From Chloroflexota bacterium (lineage in GTDB: Bacteria; Chloroflexota; Dehalococcoidia; Lucifugimonadales; UBA3495), in NCBI GenBank assembly GCA_028875055.1, contig JAPPGG010000064.1, forward strand, positions 1 through 64,000: DNA of 64,000 nucleotides. Direction: 5' to 3'. The position numbers and the translations under genes were made by a program. This document shows positions 44,601 to 53,398 of this stretch, piece after piece. The notes under the pieces are model-generated. The model saw nothing but the letters and a program-made list of their open reading frames with translations. It was not told where the DNA came from and ran no database searches. The first letter of the stretch is position 1; every line of letters begins with the position of its first letter.

Positions 44601-45224
44601 AATCAAAAAGCGACGCGCCCAACCGTCCGATTCAGTCAGATAGGCGCGCCCAAAGTCCCGGTGCGTAAGCACCATCTCCTCCGGTTCGTTCACAGAACCG
44701 TGCAGGTGGACAATGCCTTGAAAACGGTTGCCCAGCGGCAATACCGGGGCTTGGAATACCCTGGGCTGGGAGTCAAAATGGCCGAGAGCCGCTTGTTCGA
44801 ACAGATCATCAAAGTTAGTGGTAACCGTCCGCACGGTCCTAGGTTCGCGGAAGAGACGTAGTAGATTCAGGTGGAGCGTGGTAGGTTTGGGGTCGGCCCC
44901 TTGCAAAGTTTCAGAAGCCCTCTGATGGACATTGGTACCGCGGTCTTTCAACCTCCCCAAGAAGCGGTCCACGGTTTCCGATTCGCCTAAAGATTGCCCG
45001 GTGCCTTCCGCTACTTGCTCGGCCAATCGGCGAAAGCCGGGCAGACCGGCCGGTGGCCCCATGGACACGCCGGCGCCTGCGAACACCACCAAACGCCCGT
45101 CTCTGAGGGCGTCTAGGAGCGGGTCGGGGAAATCAACGCCAGCGATCTTCAATTGCCGGTCCTCTGTTGTACCGCTACTTGATAACGGAATATTGGAAGT
45201 CTCGCTACAGATCGTATTCACCAT
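41613..45224 (-). CDS. SIR2-domain protein with DUF4020-like C-terminus (defence-associated sirtuin candidate)
   Basis: 1203 residues. Residues about 35-290 are a SIR2 NADase fold: DGRLVVFAGAGVSMGPPAGLPGF, VTTNFDDLFEQA, IVHLHGSVN and VLFVGYSHSDTIM, so the likely catalytic Asn and His are kept. The next 700 residues are helical and may form a sensor scaffold. The C-terminus (NFHFFLAADEDWTINNLLPLFD ... AWDGFLYWGRLSP ... RFVEFYVTVMGWFISGG) resembles DUF4020. Large SIR2 proteins of this layout are suspected or shown to deplete NAD on phage infection. Stand-alone gene running against its neighbours; specific trigger unknown. Confidence 0.8.
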   Translation of the reverse strand: MVNTICSETSNIPLSSSGTTEDRQLKIAGVDFPDPLLDALRDGRLVVFAGAGVSMGPPAGLPGFRRLAEQVAEGTGQSLGESETVDRFLGRLKDRGTNVHQRASETLQGADPKPTTLHLNLLRLFREPRTVRTVTTNFDDLFEQAALGHFDSQPRVFQAPVLPLGNRFQGIVHLHGSVNEPEEMVLTHRDFGRAYLTESDGWARRFLIDLFTNCTVLFVGYSHSDTIMTYLTPSLPPDGGQQRFALIGDQIDDPSRWRRMGIEPVTFHQEHAKDFDGLDAAVAGLSSFLQRGVLDWQREITAIASGYPPIDDESAGIIEHALSDPVKTRFFVESAELPEWVEWLARNGHLARLFTYGELSERDQTLVCWLVSRFAMAHDSALFALIERYDRRLNPEVWRLLSWQMQDSIPQSPDAVVMTRWVLFLASAIPTDANDAALSWLAEACASVSATDSLLRVYEAMMNRPNRVPPRPEWRNSDMFHYYAQKIFSDCIEPNLPEMAEPLLALTTIRLKERHAILNAWEGRDATSRWDSFSRSAIEPHDQDNLSRETDPLIDAARECLEWPAANAPVVAGVWCDRTAGSDVPLLRRLAIHALAARNDLSADDKIAWLLERCDVNEVAIHHEIFRAVAHEYPQAAPRQRTALIQAISEYRVPESEHYDSEEISAHHSFTWFHWLHHSDPDCSIVKEALDAVWARRPDFVVSEHPDFTHYHWSGVRSLTQSTWDVGVLLARQAAEALPDLLAYQPTAQQWFDGHDSWAMLGAVRQAAEANPSWGLDLADAMAEIGAWNSDLWEYVITSWATAELDHNGVERVLSHLSAVELYRQHPREIANILSGLVRKTEESAAMELQDAANSIAVTLRQYVSSDKLLEFTASVGGTSQYVSWLNRALNHASGQLALFWIHSIVLWRRQQELTPQSLGAEYREALDAIIEEDGVLGKLGRTVLASNFHFFLAADEDWTINNLLPLFDTEHEDFQCAWDGFLYWGRLSPQIADLLREKFTTGVPRVAREFQGQMLTRFVEFYVTVMGWFISGGNDDWITEFFKHADEETKNQFAIAIGRRLRDLDESRQQEWWNVWLKDYWLNRLQGVPGCLDDVEIAQMLEWVIHLPGVFPEAVGVAIEMPSRTLTRSYILQDLGESELIERYPDDLAKFLVHLGRYDTSPWFWEGSWEVVDKLLAKGLRADLNQGLRELVVRHHLNRGAY

Positions 45225-46017
45225 AACGGTCGCCGTAGCATTTGCTGTTGGATAAGCCGTCGCGATTACCCGACTTCAACGTGGTTTTGGCAATACGGCG
45301 GCGGTCGCTTTTGTGGTTTCTCAGGCCAGTGGCGCGGTTGTCGTGACGATACGGGTTCACTAGTCCGGCCAACCGCCGCCTGGACCATCGAGGGAGTGAT
45401 GAGAGGTCCTGCGCATATAGTTGGCCTTTTGCCGCCTGATAGCAATAACATCTATCCACCTGGATGAAGCCGCAGACGTGGCCGAGACCAGTTACACTCC
45501 CTTCGGGACTTAGCCTGCCGCAGCGCCCGTGCGTCTCATCACCTACTCCCCCGTCTCGTTACAGCCCCATCGCGACACGACTCGGTGGAACGAACCAAGA
45601 GAACGATGTTGCCTGGGATCTCTCCTCCTCGTTTATGGCGTTCGCTCAGCAAGCTTTCCTGCGCGGTGTCAGCCTGACGCTCCGCCACGATACTCCGCCA
45701 AACGTCGAGCAGGACAGCCATGACACCGCCAATTAGGAAGCCAACGTTGCGGATAGTTGTGCTGACAGATTCACTATCGCTGCCTAACTCATGCAGGGCA
45801 ATCGCGCTTTAATTGAATGTCATGCTGAGCCCTTCGGCAGGCTCAGGATAAACTGCGCCGAAGCATCTAAAATCTATCCCTGGAACCATCTTTGCTACTC
45901 GCAGCCGGGCTGAGGATGAGGACTTCAGGCCCTTCGGCAAGCTCAAAACGACATGTCTCTTGCCTGCCCAATTGGTGCCCCCGTAGCCTGAATCTATAAC
46001 GCGATTGCCCTGCTAAC
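45225..46017. other. Intergenic with dispersed repeats
   Basis: No gene supported. Two members of the dispersed palindromic repeat family lie here: CTGAGCC-cttcggca-GGCTCAG at 45825-45846 and CCCTTCGGCAAGCTCAAAAC at 45930. Sequence left of them looks like degraded coding DNA without a recognisable product. Confidence 0.5.
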
Positions 46018-46316
46018 TCATGCCAAAAGCGCCACGAGAGGAAGGTCTCCTGTTACTATTACGGTGACTATACCTCCAACCAACCAGAAACTATCCCGCC
46101 CACTATGGTGCGAGCAAACCGAACCGGTAGCCTCCAGCAGGACCAAGGTGGGACCCACAGGACCAAGGTGGGACCCAAGCCCTCCAACTGGGAAACCAGT
46201 TCTGCCACTCCGGTTTCGTCGTAGGAGACAACCCATCTCTGGCTCGTGGGCCGGACTGCGACGTCGACCTTGGCCTTAGCCACGTCAATGCCTACGTAGA
46301 TTCCTTCATGCCCCAT
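46018..46316 (-). pseudogene. IS110-family transposase fragment
   Basis: From ATG 46316 MGHEGIYVGIDVAKAKVDVAV and ETGVAELVSQLEGLGPTLVL match the N-terminal DEDD domain of IS110 transposases. A tandem 20-base duplication (AGGACCAAGGTGGGACCCAC, near 46139-46178) breaks the frame. The continuation LEATGSV and LPLVALLA is then separated by foreign sequence. Only about 100 codons of a usual 340-400 remain. Confidence 0.75.
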
Positions 46317-46862
46317 GATCACCTTCTGTTGATTGCCGGCCCGTCCTTGCACGATGCGGGCTTGGTTAGCCCAGGCATCTGTTCGGGCTCTAGTGAGAGA
46401 AGGGTGCGGCGACCCTCGTTATCGGACGGCCTTCCAAGACCTTGGGAGGTTCGGTCTGCCGCACCCAATGGGAAGGATTATTCCCACACAACCAAGATAC
46501 AAGGGAGGGTTCACGTCGTCTCGGGAACCTTCTGACCCGTCCGTGACAGGCTCATCATGGTCAGCCACCATACCCTCCGTGTGCCCCCCGAAACTACAAC
46601 GACTGCAATACAATCATTGTCAAGCCGGGTCCAAGCTCCGTCTCCAGAATGACAAGGCGTACCGACAGACGGACGATGATGTCGGTACGCCTGTCATCGT
46701 GCAGCGCCTCGGCGACCGCAGACAACCCATACCTTTCCTGAAAGGAACTGGTCAAGCGTGTCGTTGTAGACGCTTTCATGTCTGCGGTCGGTGTCAGTTA
46801 TTATTTCAGAAGCAGTATCCTCGTTGCGGTCGCGCTGAAGGTGCCAACATCGCGGGCGATTC
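46317..46862. other. Intergenic containing a copy of the higBA operator
   Basis: No gene recognised. AGGCGTACCGACA (46655-46667) and TGTCGGTACGCCT (46680-46692) form a perfect 13-bp inverted repeat, and the same 13 bases lie inside the higBA promoter (47470-47482). Confidence 0.5.
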
Positions 46863-47159
46863 CTACGCAGTGGAGAGGGGCTCGTAGCGCTCGACCCGTA
46901 TGTTGTCTTCACCCTTCCGCGCTTGAGCCAAATCGTATGCAGTCTGACGGCTCAACCAGAAGTCTGCGCTGGACCATCCAGCCTTCTCTAAGCGGATGGC
47001 CATGTCGGGCGAGATCGCCGCATGACCGTTCAATATCCGCGAAAGTGTATGACGGGCAACTCCCAGGACCTCCGCTGCCTGGGTAACGCTCAGGCCCAGA
47101 GGGTCCAGGCAGTTCTCCCTGACGCTGCGACCTGGATGGGGCGGATTCTTCATGGGCAT
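46863..47159 (-). CDS. higA: HigA-type antitoxin (XRE family)
   Basis: 98 residues; GGAGATAAACC precedes the [54 protein letters not shown] is the VapI/HigA helix-turn-helix, followed by [15 protein letters not shown]. It binds HigB and the operon promoter. It begins 14 bases after higB, in the usual toxin-first order. Confidence 0.95.
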   Translation of the reverse strand: MPMKNPPHPGRSVRENCLDPLGLSVTQAAEVLGVARHTLSRILNGHAAISPDMAIRLEKAGWSSADFWLSRQTAYDLAQARKGEDNIRVERYEPLSTA

Positions 47160-47173
47160 GGTTTATCTCCTCA

Positions 47174-47452
47174 TCAGTGGTAGTCGACGAGATCAACGTC
47201 GTAGACGTCGCCAGATTCAAACCTAAAGGTAATCCGCCAGTTGCCCGTAATCGAAATGCTCCACAACCCTCTTCGGTCTCCTCTGAGTGGATGCAGTCTA
47301 TATCCTGGAAGATCGAGATCACTCGGCTTGCCGGCGGCTTCCAGGTCTGCCAGGGCTAGATTGATTCGGTCCAATTGGTCGGCGGCTATCCTGCTGGGAT
47401 CGTCTCGCTCATAGAGCCGCCTCAACCCTCGATGGCGAAACGAACGGATCAT
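47174..47452 (-). CDS. higB: HigB-type toxin (RelE superfamily mRNA interferase)
   Basis: 92 residues: MIRSFRHRGLRRLYERDD ... DLPGYRLHPLRGDRRGLWSISITGNWRITFRFESGDVYDVDLVDYH, matching HigB over its full length with the conserved NWRITFRF and YDVDxVDYH. It cleaves ribosome-bound mRNA when not held by HigA. TATAAT ends six bases before the ATG, so its mRNA may be leaderless. A longer frame through this gene in the same direction is only the shadow of the restriction enzyme on the other strand. Confidence 0.95.
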   Translation of the reverse strand: MIRSFRHRGLRRLYERDDPSRIAADQLDRINLALADLEAAGKPSDLDLPGYRLHPLRGDRRGLWSISITGNWRITFRFESGDVYDVDLVDYH

Positions 47453-47458
47453 GAACCG

Positions 47459-47488
47459 ATTATACCGTGTGTCGGTACGCCTATCAAA
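47459..47488 (-). promoter_or_regulatory. higBA promoter with embedded operator
   Basis: On the minus strand TTTGAT (47488-47483), an 18-base spacer and TATAAT (47464-47459). The spacer holds AGGCGTACCGACA and an inverted repeat TACCG-acaca-CGGTA, a likely HigA site, so binding would block RNA polymerase. Confidence 0.65.
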
Positions 47489-47569
47489 TGACCATCTCGC
47501 ATGTGAACAATCCCTAACAACTTCCTCCCAGTTGCGCCGGCAACCGCTGTTGGGTAAGGTATTCCCAAG

Positions 47570-50500
47570 ATGCCCATGTATCCCCACATAGCGGACTACT
47601 ACGCCAGGCGGCAGGAACTGGTCGAGTTTGGCGGCTCGGACAACGAGCTGAACATCCGCCCGGCCTTCCAGAACTGCCTGGACGCCTACTGCCGGGAGCA
47701 CCGGGAACGGCTGGTCCTCATTCCCGAGCTGAAAACGGCGGGCAACGTGATCCCCGACGGCACGGTGAAGGACACCCTGCGCATGGCCCGGGGCTACTGG
47801 GAGGCCAAGGACAGCCACGACGACCTGGACGCTGAGATACAGGCCAAGTTCAACCGGGGCTATCCCAGGGACAACATCGTGTTCGAGGATTCGGAGACGG
47901 CGGTGCTGGTGCAGAACGGCGACGTGGCGCTGCGGGTGGACATGTCCCGCCCCGGGGAGTTGCACCGGCTGATACGCCGTTTCCTGGACTACGAACTGCC
48001 CAGCATCGAGGAGTTCCGCCAGGCCCAGGCCCAGTTCAAGGCCGACCTGCCGGCGGTGCTGGAGAACCTGCGCCAGTCGGTGGCGGCAGCGGAAGAGGGC
48101 AACGCCGACTACCGGACGAGGGCGGCGGAGTTCCTGGCCCTGTGCCGCGGGAGCATCGGCCCCGACGTGTCCGCGGCCGACGTGCGGGAGATGCTGCTCC
48201 AGCACATCCTGACCAAGGACATCTTCCACCGCGTGTTCGACGAGGACCAGTTCCACCGGGAAAACAACGTGGCCAGCCAGTTGGACGACCTGGAAAGCGC
48301 CTTCTTCACCGGCAACGTGCGGCGGGAGGCCATCGACCGGCTGCGGGCCTACTACGGGGCCATCGGGCGGGCGGCAGACGAGATCGCCGACTATGCGGAG
48401 AAGCAGCAGTTCCTCAAGGCCGTCTACGAGGATTTTTATAAAGCCTACAATCCCGCCGCCGCCGACCGCCTCGGCGTGGTCTATACCCCCAACGAGGTGG
48501 TGGACTTCATCATTCGGGGCACGGACTGGCTGCTGCAAAAGCACTTCGGCAAGACCCTGGCCGACGACAACGTGCAGATCCTGGACCCGGCCACGGGGAC
48601 GGGCACCTTCGTCACCAACCTGATCAACCATCTGCCCCTGGAGCGGCTGGAGCGCAAGTACCTGAATGAAGTCCACGCCAACGAGGTGGCAATCCTGCCC
48701 TACTACATCGCCAACCTGAACATCGAGTACACCTACCGGGAGCGGACGGGGGAGTACCTGGAGTTTCCCAACCTGTGCTTCGTGGACACGCTGGACAACA
48801 TGGACTGGCAGCAACGGGGCGCGACGGGTGGGGCGGTGACGCGGCAGGGGGCCTTCAACCTGGGGGCGCTGTCGGAAGAGAACTGGATACGGGTGCAGGA
48901 GCAGAACGAGAAGCCCATCAGCGTGATCATCGGCAACCCGCCGTACAACGACCAGCAGTTCAACTGGTACGATGCTAACCCGAACCGCAAATATCCTGCG
49001 ATTGACCAACGCATCAGTGATACTTACATTTTTGCAAGCACGGCCCAGAGGACACACCAGTACGACATGTACAAGCGGTTCATCCGGTGGGCATCCGATA
49101 GGCTGGACGACGACGGGATAATCGGGTTTGTAACGAACCGGGCCTACCTGGACACCCGCCAGGACGACGGTTTCCGCAAGGTGGCGGCGGAAGAATTCAC
49201 CGACATCTACGTGCTTGACCTCGGCTCGGACGTGCGGCGCAACCCGAAAATCTCCGGCACCAGCCACAACGTCTTCGGCATCCAGACCGGCGTGGCCATC
49301 GGGTTCTTTGTGAGGGAGAAAGCCAAGTTGGGACAGTGCGGCATTCACTACGCCCGGCGGGAAGACGCGGAACTGGCGAAGGACAAACTTGCTTATCTGG
49401 GGGACGCCGTGTTGGACGGCATTGAGTTTGAGCCCATCATGCCGGACAAGCGCAACGACTGGCTCAACCAGTCTAACAGCGACTTTGAGACTTTAATGCC
49501 GCTCGCGACACCGCGTACCCAACGTTCCAAGGGTACTGACGACCAGCAAGCGGTGTTTGGGTTGCATTCGATAGGAATTAGCACCAATCGTGATGAGTGG
49601 GTGTACGATTTCGACGCCGATTCCGTGTCTGACAAAATACTTTTCTTTTGTAGAACCTATAGGGACGAGATTCGTCGGATCGAGCAAGAGAAGCCGGGCG
49701 TTGATTCTATTGGCGGTTGGGTGGATAGATCCATCAAATGGACGACCGAGCTTGAGGGCCATTTGGTCAAAGGCGACACCATATCTTTCTCGGAACAGAA
49801 CATCGTCTCTGGATTGTATCGGCCATTTGTCATCAAGCATTGCTACTACGCGCCAATCATTACCCATCGAAGGTATCAGATGCCGCGAATTTTCCCGCAC
49901 GACCTTTTAGGTGGAAATAAGGTGCTCTGCTTTCCAGGCAATGCCACCAGCAACGGATTTCAGGTTTTGGCGACCGACAGGGTATTTTCACACGACCTGC
50001 TGAAAACGACCCAATGCCTCCCCCTCTACCGCTACACCGACGAAGGGGAGCGGGTCTGCAACATCACCGAGTGGGGCATCCGGCAATTCAACGACCACTA
50101 CCGGCAGGAGTGGGGCAACGCTTTCGACGAACTTGCCGGACCGGAGGGCATCACCGCCGAGGACATCTTCGCCTATACCTACGCCGTGCTCCACGACCCG
50201 GTGTACCGCCACGACTACCAAGTGGACCTGCTGAGAGAATTTCCCCGGCTGCCCTTCTACCTCGATTTTCACCTGTGGCGGGGCATGGGCCGGGAACTGC
50301 TGGACCTGCACGTCGGGTTCGAGCAGGCGGAACCCTGGCCCCTGGAGCGGGTTGACCTGGAGGGAGAACCCAGGCGGGTTATCCTGCGGGCCGATAGAGA
50401 GCAGGGAGCCATCGTGCTGGACGACAGGACCACGCTGCGGGGAGTTCCGCCGGAGGCGTGGGAGTACCAGTTGGGCAGCCGCTCGGCCCTGGAATGGGTT

Positions 50501-50821
50501 CTGGACCAGTACAAGGAACGCAAGCCCCGGGACCCGACCGTCGCCCAACGGTTCAACACCTACCGTTTCGCCGACCACAAGGAACAGGTGATAGACCTGC
50601 TGCGGCGGGTTTGCGCGGTCAGCGTTAAGACGGTGGAGATCGTCAGAAGCATGGCCTATTGGGAAGGCGGACAACTGATCGTGTTCGGCGACCGCGACAA
50701 GCGCGAGTGGGAGACCATGGCGCTGGAATCCTTTAACTCCTACTATGATGAATCCGATGATGATCCTAAATATCAGGCATGGTTAGCCGCGTTGCCCGAT
50801 ATTCGGGAGCAGAGAGATTGA
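47570..50821 (+). CDS. Single-chain restriction-methylation enzyme (type IIG/ISP-like, without helicase)
   Basis: 1083 residues. N-terminal PD-(D/E)XK-like nuclease (IPDGTVKDTLRMARGYWEAKDSHDD, about 60-85), a helical part, then an N6-adenine methylase: VVYTPNEVVDFIIRG, DPATGTGTF (motif I, about 341) and VIIGNPPYND (motif IV, about 453). A C-terminal target-recognition region holds NITEWGIRQFNDHY and PREAWEYQLGSRSALEWVLDQY-like sequence (VPPEAWEYQLG). Type ISP enzymes have a translocase between nuclease and methylase; here none is present, as in type IIG. It is divergent from higBA and two bases upstream of a MazF-like gene. Start may be 47576 instead. Confidence 0.85.
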   Translation: MPMYPHIADYYARRQELVEFGGSDNELNIRPAFQNCLDAYCREHRERLVLIPELKTAGNVIPDGTVKDTLRMARGYWEAKDSHDDLDAEIQAKFNRGYPRDNIVFEDSETAVLVQNGDVALRVDMSRPGELHRLIRRFLDYELPSIEEFRQAQAQFKADLPAVLENLRQSVAAAEEGNADYRTRAAEFLALCRGSIGPDVSAADVREMLLQHILTKDIFHRVFDEDQFHRENNVASQLDDLESAFFTGNVRREAIDRLRAYYGAIGRAADEIADYAEKQQFLKAVYEDFYKAYNPAAADRLGVVYTPNEVVDFIIRGTDWLLQKHFGKTLADDNVQILDPATGTGTFVTNLINHLPLERLERKYLNEVHANEVAILPYYIANLNIEYTYRERTGEYLEFPNLCFVDTLDNMDWQQRGATGGAVTRQGAFNLGALSEENWIRVQEQNEKPISVIIGNPPYNDQQFNWYDANPNRKYPAIDQRISDTYIFASTAQRTHQYDMYKRFIRWASDRLDDDGIIGFVTNRAYLDTRQDDGFRKVAAEEFTDIYVLDLGSDVRRNPKISGTSHNVFGIQTGVAIGFFVREKAKLGQCGIHYARREDAELAKDKLAYLGDAVLDGIEFEPIMPDKRNDWLNQSNSDFETLMPLATPRTQRSKGTDDQQAVFGLHSIGISTNRDEWVYDFDADSVSDKILFFCRTYRDEIRRIEQEKPGVDSIGGWVDRSIKWTTELEGHLVKGDTISFSEQNIVSGLYRPFVIKHCYYAPIITHRRYQMPRIFPHDLLGGNKVLCFPGNATSNGFQVLATDRVFSHDLLKTTQCLPLYRYTDEGERVCNITEWGIRQFNDHYRQEWGNAFDELAGPEGITAEDIFAYTYAVLHDPVYRHDYQVDLLREFPRLPFYLDFHLWRGMGRELLDLHVGFEQAEPWPLERVDLEGEPRRVILRADREQGAIVLDDRTTLRGVPPEAWEYQLGSRSALEWVLDQYKERKPRDPTVAQRFNTYRFADHKEQVIDLLRRVCAVSVKTVEIVRSMAYWEGGQLIVFGDRDKREWETMALESFNSYYDESDDDPKYQAWLAALPDIREQRD

Positions 50822-50823
50822 CC

Positions 50824-51147
50824 ATGGTTGGCGATATCGTCATTTTACCCTTTCCTTACGCCGACAGTGCAGATGCGAAAGATCGTCCTACCGTCCTGCT
50901 GGCCGATGTAGGCGATGGCAGATATGCAGACTGGATAGTTTGTCCCGTGACGACAAGCCCGATACCGCACCGCAGAGCAATACCCATCGGTGAGGCTGAT
51001 TTGGTGGCCGGAAGTTTGGATCCGGACAGCAAGGTGCGCCCGGACCGGCTGGCTACCTTTGCCGCAAACAGATTCGGCAATACCATCGCCCGCCTGACCG
51101 AAGCCAAGACCGCGGAGGTCTTGGCCGTGGTCAGGTCTTTGTTCTAG
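50824..51147 (+). CDS. MazF/PemK-family toxin-like protein
   Basis: 107 residues from ATG 50824. MVGDIVILPFPYADSADAKDRPTVLLAD and IVCPVTTSP, then VRPDRLATFAANRF, are the MazF/PemK ribonuclease pattern (GDIV..PFP, RP, and a later R/T loop). It starts two bases after the restriction enzyme stop and should be co-translated. No separate antitoxin gene is visible on either side. The acidic C-terminus of the upstream enzyme (YYDESDDDPKYQAWL) is a possible but unsupported substitute. Confidence 0.85.
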   Translation: MVGDIVILPFPYADSADAKDRPTVLLADVGDGRYADWIVCPVTTSPIPHRRAIPIGEADLVAGSLDPDSKVRPDRLATFAANRFGNTIARLTEAKTAEVLAVVRSLF

Positions 51148-51166
51148 CCGGTTGTTTAGCCGAAAT

Positions 51167-52186
51167 TCACTGGAGACCAGTCCAAGTCCCTACTTGGTCG
51201 TCAGCTTGCTTCAGCATGGCCGAACAACCCCGCTCGTCCACGATATGGTTCACGGAGACCCGCCCGTGGCGGCCGTAGCCGCTGGTGTAGGCGAAATGCA
51301 CCTCCGCGCCCCAGGGCACACGCCCGCCGACGCGGATGGTTCCGTCGCCGGGCTTGCCGCCGCTCCGTGGCCCGCCGGCGCCGCGTATGACCACCCCGTT
51401 GCGCCCGCCCTTCTTCCAGGCCATGACCTTGAGTTCCACCGGCGCCACCAGTTCCGCCGGAGAAGGCGCGAACAGGACCTGGTGCAGCCGCCGGAGCACG
51501 TCCCCGGAGGGCTTGCGCTTGCCGTTCATTACCTGGGAGAGCATGGCGGTGCTGATGCCCGCCCGTCGCGCCGTCTCGTTCTGGCTCCACCCGTGGGCGT
51601 CCATCCGATCCCACAGGGCCTGCAGGTCCACCTCGGCAGGCTGGGCGGTCTCCACCTTCACCGGAGCCTCCAGCACCGTCTCCATCCGGGCCTGGGCGGA
51701 CGGGCTGAGGTTGCGCTGGCCCCGGCTGACCTGGGTAACGTACCCGTAGGTCAGCCCCGTCCGGTCCGCCACCTGCCGTAGGGTGAGGCCCTGCTCCCTG
51801 GCCCGTTCCCGGAGGTAGGTGCTTTCTCCACCTTTGACCACGCCGTCCTGGCGGTGGGCGACGCCCTGGGGAGGGACCCAGCCCAGGACGGCCTCGATCC
51901 TGCCGCGCATGAAGGGGGTGAGGGTCTTCTTGCCCCGGGCGACCTGGGACAGGTGGGACGGACCGACGCCCACCAGAGTGGCCAGTTCCTTGATGTTGAG
52001 GCCGCGCTGCCTGGCGGCCACGGACAGGTGGGACTCGGCCCGGCCGGTGCCGGCGACGGATTCGACTACTGGAGCGGCGGTTTCGCCAGTGTAGTTGACG
52101 TTGCTGGCGTCGTGGCTGTCGTTGGCCTGGACGCTGGGTTCGATGCTGTGGTTGTAGCTGACGGTGTTCGTGGTGTTGGCCTTCAT
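51167..52186 (-). CDS. Triple-HTH (XRE) regulator
   Basis: 339 residues from ATG 52186 (CGGAGGAAACGAC upstream). Three separate Cro/C1-type helix-turn-helix domains lie at about 55-105 (RGLNIKELATLVGVGPSHLSQVARGKKTL), 122-173 (QGLTLRQVADRTGLTYGYVTQVSRGQRNL) and 188-238 (HGWSQNETARRAGISTAMLSQVMNGKRKP). A Gly-rich C-terminal domain follows (VRVGG-like GTIRVGGRVPWGAEVHFAY ... VSVNHIVDERGCS). Three tandem XRE domains are unusual and suggest recognition of a long or repeated operator. Its partner genes are not evident. Confidence 0.8.
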   Translation of the reverse strand: MKANTTNTVSYNHSIEPSVQANDSHDASNVNYTGETAAPVVESVAGTGRAESHLSVAARQRGLNIKELATLVGVGPSHLSQVARGKKTLTPFMRGRIEAVLGWVPPQGVAHRQDGVVKGGESTYLRERAREQGLTLRQVADRTGLTYGYVTQVSRGQRNLSPSAQARMETVLEAPVKVETAQPAEVDLQALWDRMDAHGWSQNETARRAGISTAMLSQVMNGKRKPSGDVLRRLHQVLFAPSPAELVAPVELKVMAWKKGGRNGVVIRGAGGPRSGGKPGDGTIRVGGRVPWGAEVHFAYTSGYGRHGRVSVNHIVDERGCSAMLKQADDQVGTWTGLQ

Positions 52187-53398
52187 GTCGTTTCCTCCGA
52201 AAGGCGGAAAGCGAGGCCGGCCCGAATGGACCGACCCCGCTCTCCGGTTCAAGATGCAGGTCGTTGGGTGCGGTCCATTCGCCGCTGTGGTTGTGCTCGC
52301 CGGTGGCGAAACACGAAGAGCGGGGCCGCCTCCCCGCAGATGGGAGAGACGGCCCCGCTCGTAGGCGCCTATTCGGTTGTCAGGGGCGACCCACGCAGCC
52401 GCCCCGGTTGCCGCCACGCCGCGCTTGGGGGCGGCGGGCTTTGTGTTGTCACTGCCGGTTCAGCGGTTGCTCCAACCGGCCCGCTATGGCAGGGAACTCA
52501 CGATGGTCGTTGTTGCTGTGGATCACCTCCTCGATGTGCTTGTGCTGGTAGTCGTCGCAGCTGTCGCTGAGGTTCTGCTGGTTGCCGGCCCGGTTGCCGA
52601 CGCCAGCGACAACGCTGGCACTTGGCCCGGCTCCTGCCATTCGTGGCGCCATATTGGAGATGGCGCCGTTGCCTGTCCGGGCCACCCCGCGCGAGACGCA
52701 ATGCGCCCACGGTGGTGTTCGGCAGGTCAAGCCAGCCGGTGCGGGAGGCGCACTGCGCCCAGGCCGGTATTGCTACTCCGAGCGCCAGTTCTCCAATCTG
52801 GCGCAAGGCGCAGTTCGGCCAGGGTCGGACTTGGCATTAACAGTGGGACTGGCAGGTGGGGAATTGGCGTGAACGCAAGCGGCCTGACCGCCGGTCGCGT
52901 GGTCAGGGACCGGGCCAGGGGAAACCGCGTGGCGGCAGAAGCCGTCCGGCCCGTCGTCGGGGAATGACCGGCCGGGGCAACGTGAAGCGGCGGCGGTGGC
53001 TGCCGTGGTTGGGCAGCTACGCCGCAGATTTGAAGAGCGCGCCGGAGCCGTTCAGGCGCTCCAGCGGCAGGGTGAGAGCAGGGCGAAGGGCGTCAGCCGC
53101 TCCGCCGGGTTAGCCGTGTGGCAGGAAAATCCGGGATGCCGCTTTGTTTCGGTTCATCACCTCCTTGACGATGTGATGGTTGACGTTGGCCAGGGCAGCT
53201 TTGTCCCGGCAGGGTTTGGGTTCGGGCTGGGGCGCCGCGAGCGGAACCCGCAACGCCTCAGCCTGGTTTGGGAACGCAGCGGGATCAATCGCTCCGCACC
53301 CGCCGCCCGTTGACGGGAGCGATCAACTCCGGTCAGCGGACGGGTGTCCAATGACCGGGGGAGTCACCTCCGAGCCATTGAACGGCGCCCTGCGACTG
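52187..53398. other. GC-rich non-coding or decayed stretch
   Basis: No convincing gene. A strong inverted repeat GAGCGGGGCCG ... CGGCCCCGCTC (52318-52358) lies upstream of the triple-HTH gene. A second, ATCGCTCC ... GGAGCGAT, lies near 53288-53325. Short ORFs on both strands lack ribosome sites. The position next to the repeat array suggests a maintenance or regulatory region. Confidence 0.5.

Noticed and set aside
33700-45224. A complete canonical Thoeris system
   Set aside because: The TIR gene and SIR2 gene are 7 kb apart, in opposite directions, and the SIR2 protein shows no SLOG domain.
47453-49348. Long minus-strand open frame continuing upstream of higB
   Set aside because: It is the antisense of the restriction-methylation enzyme, whose translation carries clear motifs; only the final 92 codons (higB) are real.
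52449-52967. Several short open frames on both strands
   Set aside because: No ribosome sites, mutually overlapping, low-complexity GC-rich translations.
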